Source: Devosia sp. (GTDB taxonomy: Bacteria > Pseudomonadota > Alphaproteobacteria > Rhizobiales > Devosiaceae). Taken from it: a stretch of DNA of 64,000 bases. The first letter of the stretch is position 1, and each line of letters begins with the position of its first letter. This document shows positions 51,610 to 60,295 of this stretch, piece after piece. The notes under the pieces were generated by a model, which saw nothing but the letters and a program-made list of their open reading frames with translations, ran no database searches and was not told where the DNA came from. Location of the stretch: NCBI RefSeq assembly GCF_028290435.1, contig NZ_JAQGJV010000061.1:1-64000 (forward strand). Direction: 5' to 3'. The translations under genes and the position numbers were made by a program.

Positions 51610-52368
51610 CTATTGCTGCTCCTGCCCGTCCTGCATGAAATTGTGCATCATGGTGGCGCCCGCAAACGCCTCGTTGCCAATCTTGGCCTGCGTGAAGCGG
51701 GACCCCGCAACCGTGGCGCCAGCAAAATCGGCATTGCGGATATCGGCGTCGAAATAGTCGGTCAGCGTGATGGTGGAGCCCGCAAAGCTGACGCCGGCGC
51801 CGTTGACCTTGATGAAGCGGGCATTGTCGATCCGCGTGTCGACGAATTTGGAGCGGCCGATGCTGGCCTGTTCGAAATTTGTGCGCAGCAGGGACGCCCC
51901 GGTCAGGTCGGCATTGTTGACGCGCGCTTCCTTGAGCACCGCGTCGTCGAGCGTCGCGCCCGTCAGGCTCGTGCCGGTCATGCGGGCATGCTGCATTCTG
52001 GTGCCGCTCAGGTTGGCATTGTCGAATTTGGCACCCGACAACTGGGCCTCGTAAAACAGGCCAAAGTGCACGTCAGCACCGACAAAGCTGGCCTCACTCA
52101 GGTCCGCGAGGTTGAAATTGGCGCTGTCTGCCTTGGCGCCGTCGAAGATTGCGCCTTTGAGGATCGCCCGGTGAAACGTAGCCCCGGTGAGGGTGGCGCC
52201 GGTGAAATCGACGCCGGACAGGTCGGCCTTCTTGAAACGCGCATTGGTCAGGTCGCACCCCTTGCATTCCTTACGGACGCCGCTGAGCAGGTCCTCGACG
52301 GGACCGGCAAGAGCCGCGCCCGGCAGCACCGCAAGGGCAGCAATCAATATCGCGGCAACACGTTTCAC
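51610..52368 (-). CDS. Secreted pentapeptide-repeat protein
   Basis: A 252-residue protein with a signal peptide (KRVAAILIAALAVLPGAALA) and about 40 pentapeptide repeats of the A(D/N)LxG type (ADLSGVDFTG, ATLTGATFHR, ADLTGASLLR). These form a right-handed quadrilateral beta-helix. KECKGCDL before the first repeats holds a Cys pair. GTG 52368 has AGGAG upstream and begins the signal peptide; the longer frame to 52503 overlaps the divergent nuclease-like gene and is rejected. Its function in the PQQ locus is unknown. Confidence 0.85.
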   Translation of the reverse strand: MKRVAAILIAALAVLPGAALAGPVEDLLSGVRKECKGCDLTNARFKKADLSGVDFTGATLTGATFHRAILKGAIFDGAKADSANFNLADLSEASFVGADVHFGLFYEAQLSGAKFDNANLSGTRMQHARMTGTSLTGATLDDAVLKEARVNNADLTGASLLRTNFEQASIGRSKFVDTRIDNARFIKVNGAGVSFAGSTITLTDYFDADIRNADFAGATVAGSRFTQAKIGNEAFAGATMMHNFMQDGQEQQ

Positions 52369-52448
52369 CGTCGTTCTCCTGGCTTTTGCGACCCTGTTAT
52401 AGGCCGGAGCAGCGCGTGGTGTCGTAAACAACAATATTGGAGGAAGTG

Positions 52449-52949
52449 ATGGTTCGCAGATTTGCCTGGCTCTTATACCTGATGCTGCTGGCAGCGCCCG
52501 CAATGGCGCAGGACGCCGATGTGGTGACCGGTCCAGCTCGTGCGATCGATGCCGATATCATCATGGTGGGCACGCAGCGGGTCATCCTCTATGGCGTCGA
52601 TGCGCCCGAACGCAGCCAGTTCTGCACAGTCGGCACCAAGAAATGGGGCTGCTGGGACGAGGCGAGGAATACGCTGACCGGGATTCTGTCGACCGGCGAG
52701 GCGACCTGCACTTTGTCTGGTGAACCCGATCCGTTCCACCGCCGCTACGGCGTTTGCAAAATCGGCGACAAGGATGTCGGCGCCGAATTGATCCGCAGCG
52801 GCATGGCCATGGCCTTTGTCGAACAGGCCGACGACTATTCCGCGGTCGAAGACGAAGCCCGCACCGCCGCCGTCGGCCTGTGGCAGAAGGGCGCCAAGTT
52901 CGATATGCCCTGGGCCTGGCGCAAGCGCAACCCCGGCGGCTTCCGCTAG
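52449..52949 (+). CDS. Secreted thermonuclease (SNase)-family protein
   Basis: A 166-residue protein with a signal peptide (FAWLLYLMLLAAPAMAQD) and a staphylococcal-nuclease-like fold. It has RVILYGVDAPERSQFC with the Glu-bearing DAPE motif, DPFHRRYGVCKIG with the catalytic-type Arg, and ELIRSGMAMAF. Four or five cysteines are distinctive. GGAGG seven bases upstream selects ATG 52449. Similar secreted proteins occur near PQQ or methylotrophy genes, and real nuclease activity there is unproven. Confidence 0.85.
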   Translation: MVRRFAWLLYLMLLAAPAMAQDADVVTGPARAIDADIIMVGTQRVILYGVDAPERSQFCTVGTKKWGCWDEARNTLTGILSTGEATCTLSGEPDPFHRRYGVCKIGDKDVGAELIRSGMAMAFVEQADDYSAVEDEARTAAVGLWQKGAKFDMPWAWRKRNPGGFR

Positions 52950-52954
52950 AGCGC

Positions 52955-52986
52955 TTTCACCTCTCCCCCGAAAGGGAGAGGTGAAA
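52955..52986. terminator. Bidirectional terminator hairpin
   Basis: A perfect 13-bp stem (TTTCACCTCTCCC at 52955-52967 with its complement at 52974-52986) and a six-base loop lie between the convergent nuclease-like and ABC ATPase genes. The stem ends carry the A/T-rich runs, making it suitable for both directions. Confidence 0.65.
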
Positions 52987-52996
52987 AGGAGCAGGC

Positions 52997-53767
52997 TCAT
53001 GCCGCTCCCGGCACCGCTGCGCCGGGCGCCAGCCGCGATAGCGCGATATAGGCATCGGTCAAACTGCTCACGCCCGCCCTTGCCATCAGCTCGGCGGGTG
53101 TGCCGTTTTCCAGCACGTCGCCCTTGTTGATCAGGATGATCCGGTCGGCCTGCTCGACCTCCTCCACAAGATGGGTTGCCCACAGGATGGAGGTGCCGCT
53201 CTGGTCGCGTACCTTTTGCATATGCGCGATCATGTTGCGCCGCGTCACCGCGTCGAGCCCCACCGAGGGTTCGTCGAGCAACAGCAATTTCGGCCGGTTG
53301 AGCAAAGCGCGGGCGATCTCGACGCGGCGCTGGTTGCCACCCGATAGGGTGCGCACCTGGCGCTTGAGCAGATCGGCGATTTCCAGCAGTTCGGTGACCT
53401 GGGTAATACGCTCGGCCAGGTCCTTGCCGGAAAATCCGAACAGGCGACCGTGAAACACCAGATTGGCCTTCACCGACATATCGAGATCGACCGAGCGTGC
53501 CTGAAACACCACGCCGAGATCGGCCAGGATACGCGAGGCATTGGCCATGTAGTCGAGCCCGAATACCGAAACCGTGCCGCCATCGGGTGCGAACAGGCCG
53601 GCGGCAATCTGGAACAGAGTGGACTTGCCGGCCCCATTCGGCCCCAGCAGTCCGACGATCTCGCCCGGCCCGATGGCAAAGTCGATGGCGTTGAGCGCCT
53701 TTATGTCCCCGTACGACTTGGTGACGTCGACGAACGCGATAACCGGGTCGGACACTGTAGCCGTCAT
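52997..53767 (-). CDS. ABC transporter ATPase of the PQQ alcohol-dehydrogenase system
   Basis: A 256-residue ATPase with GPNGAGKST (Walker A), LSGGNQRRVEIARALL (signature) and LLLDEPSVGLD (Walker B). It matches the DrrA/NodI-like group that TIGRFAMs (TIGR03864, from memory) link to PQQ alcohol dehydrogenases. It should pair with the permease encoded at 56521, although it is transcribed in the opposite direction. ATG 53767 starts the conserved domain; the longer frame adds an unsupported 24-residue extension. The transported compound is unknown, perhaps an alcohol or its toxic product being exported. Confidence 0.88.
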   Translation of the reverse strand: MTATVSDPVIAFVDVTKSYGDIKALNAIDFAIGPGEIVGLLGPNGAGKSTLFQIAAGLFAPDGGTVSVFGLDYMANASRILADLGVVFQARSVDLDMSVKANLVFHGRLFGFSGKDLAERITQVTELLEIADLLKRQVRTLSGGNQRRVEIARALLNRPKLLLLDEPSVGLDAVTRRNMIAHMQKVRDQSGTSILWATHLVEEVEQADRIILINKGDVLENGTPAELMARAGVSSLTDAYIALSRLAPGAAVPGAA

Positions 53768-53902
53768 GCTGAAGCCTTTTCGGAACACGCTATCGGCACG
53801 GTTGGCGTTCACTAGCCTTTGGCTACCATCGGCGGACATAGGCGATCCCTATACTCAATATTGCCTGCGCAAGGTTGCTCGAAATGGTGCTGATGCCGAA
53901 GG

Positions 53903-53936
53903 TGCCGATAGGCATAATCAATAGTTGCCATAGGCA
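53903..53936. promoter_or_regulatory. Paired TGCC-N(3-4)-GGCA palindromes in a divergent promoter region
   Basis: TGCCGATAGGCA (53903-53914) and TGCCATAGGCA (53926-53936) are two small palindromes with ATAGGC cores 22 bp apart, just before the PQQ-associated operon and behind the ATPase gene. A third ATAGGC occurs at 53838-53843, and ATAGGC also lies in the inverted repeat upstream of the dehydrogenase. A common regulator is plausible. Confidence 0.45.
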
Positions 53937-53951
53937 CTTGGGGATTTAATC

Positions 53952-54377
53952 GTGAAATCATTGTCTAAGACTGCGTCCATTCTTTTCGTCGCCATGGGTA
54001 TTTTCGCCCAGCCGGCCTTTGCCGAAGGCAATCTCGCCGCCAACGGCACCGACCTGACGCTCAGCATCGATACCGAAAACCTGACCTTCTCGCAGAACGA
54101 ATGGCAGCTCGAGACCGGCAAATATTACCGGATCGACATCACCAGCGATGGCGGCGAAGAAATCGCCGTGGTGGCGCCCGAGCTGTGGCGCAATTCCTGG
54201 ATCAACCAGATTGTGGTCAACGATCTCGAGGTCAAGGCGGCCGATCTCTACAGCGTCGAGTTCGATGATGCCGGCACTTTCAATATCTCCTTCGTTCCGG
54301 TGCGGCCGGGCGAATACAAGATCTATGTCCCCGGTTACGAAACCCGGGGCTTGAGCGGCACATTCATCGTCAAGTGA
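53952..54377 (+). CDS. Small secreted beta-rich protein of the PQQ locus (cupredoxin-like?)
   Basis: A 141-residue protein with a signal peptide (TASILFVAMGIFAQPAFA). The mature part is beta-rich and ends with FVPVRPGEYKIYVPGYETRG, a pattern like the last strands of cupredoxins. It contains no His or Cys at all, so a type 1 copper site is impossible. It lies 10 bases before the beta-propeller gene and is the first gene of that operon. The function is unknown. Confidence 0.75.
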   Translation: MKSLSKTASILFVAMGIFAQPAFAEGNLAANGTDLTLSIDTENLTFSQNEWQLETGKYYRIDITSDGGEEIAVVAPELWRNSWINQIVVNDLEVKAADLYSVEFDDAGTFNISFVPVRPGEYKIYVPGYETRGLSGTFIVK

Positions 54378-54387
54378 GGAGATTGAG

Positions 54388-55368
54388 ATGAACCGTCTCG
54401 CAATACTGGCCGCCGTGGCTTTTGCCACGGCTATTTCCGCGCTCCCGGCCTGGGCCGCGGGCACCGGCATGATTTTCGTCTCGACCGAGAAGGGCAATGA
54501 GGTCGTGGTGCTCGACCAAGACCACAACATCGTCAAGCGGATCGAAACCTCGCGTCGCCCGCGGGACATGCATTTCAACGCCGACAAGAGCCTGCTCTAT
54601 GTCGCGTGTGGCGATGACGATGTCATCGACGTCATCGACGTGACGACGCTCGAAGTGGTCGACCATATTCCGACCGGCCCGAGCCCCGAAGTGTTCGCCT
54701 TCTCGCCGGACGAAAAGCAGATACTGGTGTCCAACGAAGAGGACTCCCGCCTCGAAGTCATCGACATGGCAAGCCGCCTGTCGGTGCAGGACATTCCGAC
54801 CGGCGCGGAGCCCGAAGGCGTGATTGTCAGCGCTGATGGCAAGACCGCCTACGTCACCTCCGAGGTCGCCGACATGGTGCATGTGGTCGATACCGCCACC
54901 GGCGCCGTCACCAAGAATATCCTCGTAGGTACGCGGCCGCGCCGCTTTATCCTCACTCCTGATGGCACGGAACTGTGGGTGAGTTGCGAGCTTTCCAGCG
55001 AGATCTACATTATCGATACGGCGACAAATGAGATCAAGGGCGACAGCCTGATCTTCGTGCCGCCCGGCTTCCGCGAGGAAGATGTGACCCCGGTGGGCAT
55101 GGCCATCACCAAGGATGGCTCCAAGGTTCTCCTTAGTCTGGGTCGCGCCAACCACGTCGCCATCATCGATGCCAAGAGCCATGACGTGCTGCAATATGTG
55201 CTAGTCGGCAAGCGCGCCTGGTCGGTCGATCTGTCGAGCGACGAAACCAAGGCGTATGTGGCCAACGGCCTCTCCGACGACATCACCATCATCGACATGG
55301 CCTCGATGAAGCCGGAGATTTCGATCCCTGTCGGGCGCGTTCCGCACTCGGTGATGATCGATGATTAA
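54388..55368 (+). CDS. PQQ-associated YVTN-type beta-propeller protein
   Basis: A 326-residue periplasmic protein with a signal peptide (ILAAVAFATAISALPAWAAG) and seven or so YVTN-like blades: KSLLYVACGDDDVIDVID, GKTAYVTSEVADMVHVVD, TELWVSCELSSEIYIID and ETKAYVANGLSDDITIID. It matches the family that TIGRFAMs (TIGR03866, from memory) place in PQQ-dependent alcohol catabolism loci. It probably binds protein or ligand in the periplasm and is not itself known to bind PQQ. Its stop overlaps the binding-protein start by eight bases. Confidence 0.9.
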   Translation: MNRLAILAAVAFATAISALPAWAAGTGMIFVSTEKGNEVVVLDQDHNIVKRIETSRRPRDMHFNADKSLLYVACGDDDVIDVIDVTTLEVVDHIPTGPSPEVFAFSPDEKQILVSNEEDSRLEVIDMASRLSVQDIPTGAEPEGVIVSADGKTAYVTSEVADMVHVVDTATGAVTKNILVGTRPRRFILTPDGTELWVSCELSSEIYIIDTATNEIKGDSLIFVPPGFREEDVTPVGMAITKDGSKVLLSLGRANHVAIIDAKSHDVLQYVLVGKRAWSVDLSSDETKAYVANGLSDDITIIDMASMKPEISIPVGRVPHSVMIDD

Positions 55369-56530
55369 GCCCTTGGCTTTCGCCATCCTGGCACTCGGCC
55401 TCTGGTCGAGTGCCGCGCTGGCCGAGGGGCCGGTGGCTATCGGCTATCTCGGCCTGCAGGACGATCCGCGCTATCATCCGGACATCGTCTATACCCGCAT
55501 CGAAATCGCCCCCGGCGGCAATCCCGTCGATGGCGCCACGATGGGTATCGATGACCTCAAGGTGGTCTCCGATGCCGTCGGCCAAACCGTGTCGCTCGAT
55601 CATCAGGAAGCCGCCGATGCGGCAAGCCTCACCGCCAAGGTGCAGGCCATGGTCACCGCCGGCGAGCATTTCATCATCCTCGACCTGCCCGCCGAACTTG
55701 TCGAGCAGGTGGCGATGGCGACCAAGGACCTGCCGGTCACGCTCATCAACGCCACAGCGCCCGAGGATCGCCTGCGTAGCCTCTGCCTGCCCAATCTGCT
55801 GCACACTGCCTCGTCGGACCGCATGAATGCCGATGCCATGGTGCAATATCTGCGCACTCGCAACTGGACCAAGGTGCTGATGCTGGTCGGCCCGCTCGAA
55901 CGAGACAAGGCCATGGCCGATGCCTTCCGCGCCTCCGCCGATCGTCAGCGCCTGAACGTTGTCGATACGCGCACTTTCACCCTCGCCACCGACCCAGCCA
56001 ATCGCGAGTCCAACAACTCGCAATTGATCACCGGCAATGCCGATTACGACGTAGTCTATGTCGCGGACAATCAGGGCGAGTTCTCACGCTATCTCCCCTA
56101 TGACACGCAATTGCCACGCCTCGTCATCGGCTCGACCGGGCTGGCGGCCAGCGAATGGCAATGGTCGTGGGATCGAGACGGCTCGACCCAGGTCACCGTA
56201 CGGTTCGAGGAACTGACCAAGGGCCGCCGCATGACGGGACAGGACTGGGCGACCTGGATCGCCGCCAAGTCCATCGTCACCGCCTATGCCAAGGCCCGCT
56301 CCGACGATTACGCCAAGATCGCCGAATATATCCGTGGCTCGCGCTTGCGGTTGGACGGCTCCAAGGGCGTGCAGCTCAATTTCCGGCCTTGGGACGGCCA
56401 GATGCGCATGCCGATCGTGCTGGCGACCCACAACGCCGTCATCGCAGAGGCCCCGCTTGACGGGTTCCTGCACGAAACCAATACTCTCGACACCCTGGGC
56501 ACTGACGAGCCGGAGCAGCAATGCCTCTAA
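55361..56530 (+). CDS. ABC substrate-binding protein of the PQQ alcohol-dehydrogenase system
   Basis: A 389-residue periplasmic protein with a signal peptide (PLAFAILALGLWSSAALAEG) and a type I (branched-chain-amino-acid-like) binding fold: AIGYLGLQDDPRYHPDIVYT, QYLRTRNWTKVLMLVGPLER and DYDVVYVADNQGEFSRYLPY. It matches the PQQ-linked group TIGR03863 (from memory). It overlaps the propeller gene upstream and the permease gene downstream, so the three are translated together. The ligand is unknown. Confidence 0.9.
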   Translation: MIKPLAFAILALGLWSSAALAEGPVAIGYLGLQDDPRYHPDIVYTRIEIAPGGNPVDGATMGIDDLKVVSDAVGQTVSLDHQEAADAASLTAKVQAMVTAGEHFIILDLPAELVEQVAMATKDLPVTLINATAPEDRLRSLCLPNLLHTASSDRMNADAMVQYLRTRNWTKVLMLVGPLERDKAMADAFRASADRQRLNVVDTRTFTLATDPANRESNNSQLITGNADYDVVYVADNQGEFSRYLPYDTQLPRLVIGSTGLAASEWQWSWDRDGSTQVTVRFEELTKGRRMTGQDWATWIAAKSIVTAYAKARSDDYAKIAEYIRGSRLRLDGSKGVQLNFRPWDGQMRMPIVLATHNAVIAEAPLDGFLHETNTLDTLGTDEPEQQCL

Positions 56531-57333
56531 CCCTCAGCCATCTGTGGTTGGGGCTTTACGCCGTAACCTGGCGCGAGATCGCCAAATTCTTGCGCCAGAC
56601 CGAGCGGCTGTTGTCGGCGATCGTTCGCCCGGCTTTATGGCTGCTGGTGTTCGCCACCGGCCTGCATGACCTGCTGGGCGTCTCCATCGTGCAGCCCTAC
56701 AAGACCTACACGCCCTATCAGGAATATATCCTGCCAGGGCTAATGGGCATCGTGATCCTGTTCCAATGCATGCAGTCGGCGCTGTCCATGATCTATGACC
56801 GTGAGGCCGGCGTCATGCGGGTGATGCTGGTGTCGCCCTTGCCGCGCAGCTATCTGCTGTTCGCCAAGATCGCCGGGGCCACCATCCTCTCACTGCTGCA
56901 GGTCTTCGCGTTCCTCCTGCTAGCCCGCATTTTCGGTTATCAGTTCCCCGGCTGGGGCAGCCTTTATGCCGTCCCCGCGGTGGTGTGCGCCGGCCTCATG
57001 CTGGGTTCCATCGGGCTGCTGGTCTCGGTCTATACGCCGCAGATCGAGAACTTCGCCGGCATGATGAACTTCGTCGTGTTCCCCATGTTCTTCCTGTCCT
57101 CGGCGCTCTATCCTCTGTGGAAACTGCGCGAGGCGGGCGCCGATGTGGTGTATTACCTGTCGCTGGCCAATCCGTTTACCCACGCGGTCGAGTTGATCCG
57201 CTACGCCGCCTATGGCGAGATGAACTGGATTTCGCTGGCGGTGGTGACCGGATGTGGCCTCGCGGCGTTCGGATTGGCCGCGCACGGCTATGATCCACAG
57301 GCGGGCGCCATCAAGACGCTCAAGCGCAACTGA
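56521..57333 (+). CDS. ABC transporter permease, PedC-like
   Basis: A 270-residue ABC-2-type permease with six helices. Features are REIAKFLRQTERLLSAIVRP, PYQEYILPGLMGIVILFQCM, DREAGVMRVMLVSPLPRSYL and FPMFFLSSALYPLWKL. This DrrB/NodJ-like fold usually exports. It matches the PedC group of TIGR03861 (from memory) found with PQQ alcohol dehydrogenases, and it pairs with the ATPase encoded at 52997. Its ATG overlaps the stop of the binding-protein gene. Confidence 0.9.
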   Translation: MPLTLSHLWLGLYAVTWREIAKFLRQTERLLSAIVRPALWLLVFATGLHDLLGVSIVQPYKTYTPYQEYILPGLMGIVILFQCMQSALSMIYDREAGVMRVMLVSPLPRSYLLFAKIAGATILSLLQVFAFLLLARIFGYQFPGWGSLYAVPAVVCAGLMLGSIGLLVSVYTPQIENFAGMMNFVVFPMFFLSSALYPLWKLREAGADVVYYLSLANPFTHAVELIRYAAYGEMNWISLAVVTGCGLAAFGLAAHGYDPQAGAIKTLKRN

Positions 57334-57343
57334 TCGAGGCGGC

Positions 57344-58411
57344 ATGGACGACGATAACGGCCTGATTGCTATTGATCCGCACGCCGAGCGCAGTGTGGAA
57401 ACCTTGCTTTGGGACCGGCCCAGCCAGCCCAAGGCCGAAATCACGCTACATCAACTGCGTATCTTTTGGGCCATCGCCCGTTCCGACACGCTGACCAAGG
57501 CCGCCAAGCAATTGGGGCTGGCGCAGCCATCGTTGTCCCAGCAATTATCCAAGCTGGAGGCCACAGTCGGCGCGCGTCTGTTCCACCGCCGCTCCAATGA
57601 ACTGGTGCTGACCGAGGCCGGCAATTATCTGCTGCCCAAGGCTGAAAACATTCTGCGCAGCATGCGCGAACTCGACGACGGCCTCGTTCATTTCAGCGAA
57701 GGCAAGCGGGTCACCTTGCGCCTGGCCGGGATCAATTCGGTGCTGCGCACAGTGCTGCCCAATGCCGTGGGGCACATGCACCAGCAATATCCGCAGACCG
57801 ATTTTGACATCCAGGAAAGCGCACCGGCCGATATCCTGGAACTGCTGTATGCCCGGCGCATCAGCATCGGGCTGCTGGCCGCTAATTCCGTAGCGCAGGC
57901 CGGCGTCGGCTTCGTGCAGGTGCCGCTCTTCGAAGACCCCTACGTGCTGGTGGTGCCCGAGGCACTCGATCTCGGCCAGGTCAAAAACCCCGAGCGCGAC
58001 CTGGCGCAGGCCCAGTTCGAACTGCTGAACCGATCGATCCAGTTCACCTTCGGCACCCAACATGCCAAGCGGGTTGAGGACTGGTACGCCCAGGCATTGC
58101 CGCAGCCCCGCACCGTCGCCCAATGCCGCAGTTTCGAGGTTGCGGTGGGCCTGGTGCGTGCGGGTTTGGGCGTTTGCCTCGCACCGGCCCTGTCCACCGT
58201 CGCCGGCGCGCAAGCGCCCGAAGGCGTCCGGCTCTATCGCGTCAATGCCGGGCGGCGCGATATCGTGGCTCTGGTCCCCTCGCAATATCGCCACGTGCAA
58301 CCCTATGCGAGCCTCTTGGATGCCCTTCAGGCAACCGGCGCCGCGCTCACTCCGCCCACTATTCTGCCGACGCCGCCGTTTCTCGATCGCGAGCCGTTTG
58401 CCGAACTGTAA
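57344..58411 (+). CDS. LysR-family transcriptional regulator with N-terminal extension
   Basis: A 355-residue LysR protein. The HTH (LHQLRIFWAIARSDTLTKAA, then KQLGLAQPSLSQQLSKLE) begins only near residue 34, after an unusual acidic extension (DDDNGLIAIDPHAERSVETL). GAGG five bases before ATG 57344 supports this start. It directly follows the PQQ transporter genes and precedes the SsuC-like permease gene, so it could regulate either set. Its HTH resembles that of the LysR gene at 47290. Confidence 0.88.
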   Translation: MDDDNGLIAIDPHAERSVETLLWDRPSQPKAEITLHQLRIFWAIARSDTLTKAAKQLGLAQPSLSQQLSKLEATVGARLFHRRSNELVLTEAGNYLLPKAENILRSMRELDDGLVHFSEGKRVTLRLAGINSVLRTVLPNAVGHMHQQYPQTDFDIQESAPADILELLYARRISIGLLAANSVAQAGVGFVQVPLFEDPYVLVVPEALDLGQVKNPERDLAQAQFELLNRSIQFTFGTQHAKRVEDWYAQALPQPRTVAQCRSFEVAVGLVRAGLGVCLAPALSTVAGAQAPEGVRLYRVNAGRRDIVALVPSQYRHVQPYASLLDALQATGAALTPPTILPTPPFLDREPFAEL

Positions 58412-58490
58412 ACACCTGACGGTGATAGACAAATCCTTGGCAAGGTATTGATGGACGCGATGGCTTTTTCGCGGTTCAACTCAGGCCAAC

Positions 58491-59231
58491 ATGATTGCGC
58501 TTTACCGGTTTCTTTTCCTCATTTTCCTGATTGTCCTATGGTGGGTGATTTCGCTCAATGTGCGGGCCAATTTCATCCCCAGCCCATGGGCCACGCTGCT
58601 TGCGGCGCAAAAACTGCTGGCCGACGGCAAGCTGATCGTCGCGCTTGGCGATAGCCTGATCACCTTTGCCGGCGGCTATGCACTGGGCATTCTGGTCGCG
58701 ATTCCGGTTGGTCTGGTGATGGGCGTGTTCCTGCCGGTCGGCAAGACGCTCGAAATCTACGTCTATGCGCTGGCCGCCATGCCGCGCGTCGCCTTCATTC
58801 CGCTGATCATCGTGTTCCTGGGGCTGGGCTTTCCCGCCAAGATTTTCATCGTCTTTCTCGGGGCGGTGATGCCGGTCCTGATCAATACCTATGCCGGGGT
58901 GTTGGCGGTCGACCAGGAACTGATCGAAATGGCCCGTTCGGTGCGCGCCGGCCGGATGCAGATTTTCGCCCGCATCGTGCTGCCCAGTGCTGTGCCGTTC
59001 ATCATTGTCGGCCTGCGGCTGGGCGCCACCATCGCGTTGATCAACACTGTGGTGGCCGAACTTTATACCGCCGTACGTGGCCTTGGGGGCCTGCTGGCCA
59101 TCTACGGCAATACGTTCCGCATGGCCGAGTATTTCGTCATCGTGATCGTGCTCGCCATTATCGGCGTCATCGTCTCCGAAGGCCTGCGACATCTCGAAAA
59201 ACGCCTGGTGCGCTGGAAGACCAGCGATTGA
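58491..59231 (+). CDS. ABC transporter permease (SsuC/TauC type)
   Basis: A 246-residue BPD-type inner-membrane permease with about six helices. Features are LIFLIVLWWVISLNVRANFI at the N-terminus and PSPWATLLAAQKLLADGKL. The EAA coupling loop is in EMARSVRAGRMQIFARIVLP. It is the channel of the importer completed by the next two genes. Family members move nitrate, sulfonates, taurine or thiamine precursors; none can be chosen from sequence. Confidence 0.9.
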   Translation: MIALYRFLFLIFLIVLWWVISLNVRANFIPSPWATLLAAQKLLADGKLIVALGDSLITFAGGYALGILVAIPVGLVMGVFLPVGKTLEIYVYALAAMPRVAFIPLIIVFLGLGFPAKIFIVFLGAVMPVLINTYAGVLAVDQELIEMARSVRAGRMQIFARIVLPSAVPFIIVGLRLGATIALINTVVAELYTAVRGLGGLLAIYGNTFRMAEYFVIVIVLAIIGVIVSEGLRHLEKRLVRWKTSD

Positions 59232-59272
59232 ATTTTACGCATAAGCCCCGATGGGCAATGGAGGAGATGAAC

Positions 59273-60295
59273 ATGCACACCCCAATCAAGGGCCTGTTAC
59301 GCACCGCGGCCGCGGCACTGCTGCTCGCCGGGATGAGCCTTGCCGCCCATGCCGATCCGTTTCGCCTGATCGTCACTCATCTGGAGCCGCCGCTGGTGCC
59401 CAATTCGGTGATGGATCTGGCCGTCGAGCTTGGCTATTTCAAGCGCGAAGGCGTCGATGTGGAACTGGTGCGCGTGCAGCAGACCCCATCGGCTATCGCC
59501 GCCATCCAGTCGGGTGAGGGCGAAATGGCCAATATCGGGCTCGATGCGCTGAGCCAGCTCGTCGCCACCGGCACCACCGATCTCAAGGCCGTCGTCTCGC
59601 CCAACAAGTCGCTGCCCTATCTGATCGCCTCCAAGGACAGCATCACCACCACCGCCGACCTCGCCGGCAAAAGCTTCGGCATCGGCCGTCCGGGGAGCCT
59701 CGATCATTCGCTATCAAGCCGCGTGCTGACCGCCGATGGCGTTGATCTCGCCAAGGTCGATTTCGTCGCCATCGGCCAGCCCGATATCCGCATTCAGGCG
59801 CTGGCCGCCGGCCAGATCGATGCCACCACGGTGTCGATTGGCGTCTGGCAGTCCTTGCCCGACAAGACGGGCCTGCATATCCTGGTTTCGCAGGATGATT
59901 ATTACGCGGCCGCACCGGTGATCAACAAGGTCAACATCGTCAGCCAGAAAGCCCTCGAAGAGCGGCATGACGACGTGGTCAAGGTGATCACGGCTTTGGT
60001 CAAGATTTCGCGCGATTTCGCCAAGGACCCCAGCAAATGGGTTGATGCCATCGCGCCGTTCCAGCCCAATGTCAGCCGCGCCGATCTCGAAACGTTGGCC
60101 GCGTCCTTCGCTAAAAGCTGGAGCGTCAATGGCGGCATGAGCGCCAAGGAACTGCAATATTCAACCGACTGGCTCTACCAGACCGAGGACTTCAAGGACC
60201 TCAAGCCCGTCGAAATGTCGAGCTGGGCCGATCTGAGCCTGGTCGGCGATGTGCTCAAGTCTCTCGGCACCGACGCCAGCATGGATGCTCCATGA
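59273..60295 (+). CDS. ABC substrate-binding protein (SsuA/NMT1-like)
   Basis: A 340-residue periplasmic binding protein with a signal peptide (RTAAAALLLAGMSLAAHADP) and an SsuA/NMT1 fold: MDLAVELGYFKREGVDVELV, IAAIQSGEGEMANIGLDAL and GKSFGIGRPGSLDHSL. Of several in-frame ATG codons, 59273 has GGAGG at eight bases and begins the signal peptide. It overlaps the ATPase gene by four bases. The ligand is unknown. Location between PQQ genes and a SulP gene gives no firm hint. Confidence 0.9.
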   Translation: MHTPIKGLLRTAAAALLLAGMSLAAHADPFRLIVTHLEPPLVPNSVMDLAVELGYFKREGVDVELVRVQQTPSAIAAIQSGEGEMANIGLDALSQLVATGTTDLKAVVSPNKSLPYLIASKDSITTTADLAGKSFGIGRPGSLDHSLSSRVLTADGVDLAKVDFVAIGQPDIRIQALAAGQIDATTVSIGVWQSLPDKTGLHILVSQDDYYAAAPVINKVNIVSQKALEERHDDVVKVITALVKISRDFAKDPSKWVDAIAPFQPNVSRADLETLAASFAKSWSVNGGMSAKELQYSTDWLYQTEDFKDLKPVEMSSWADLSLVGDVLKSLGTDASMDAP

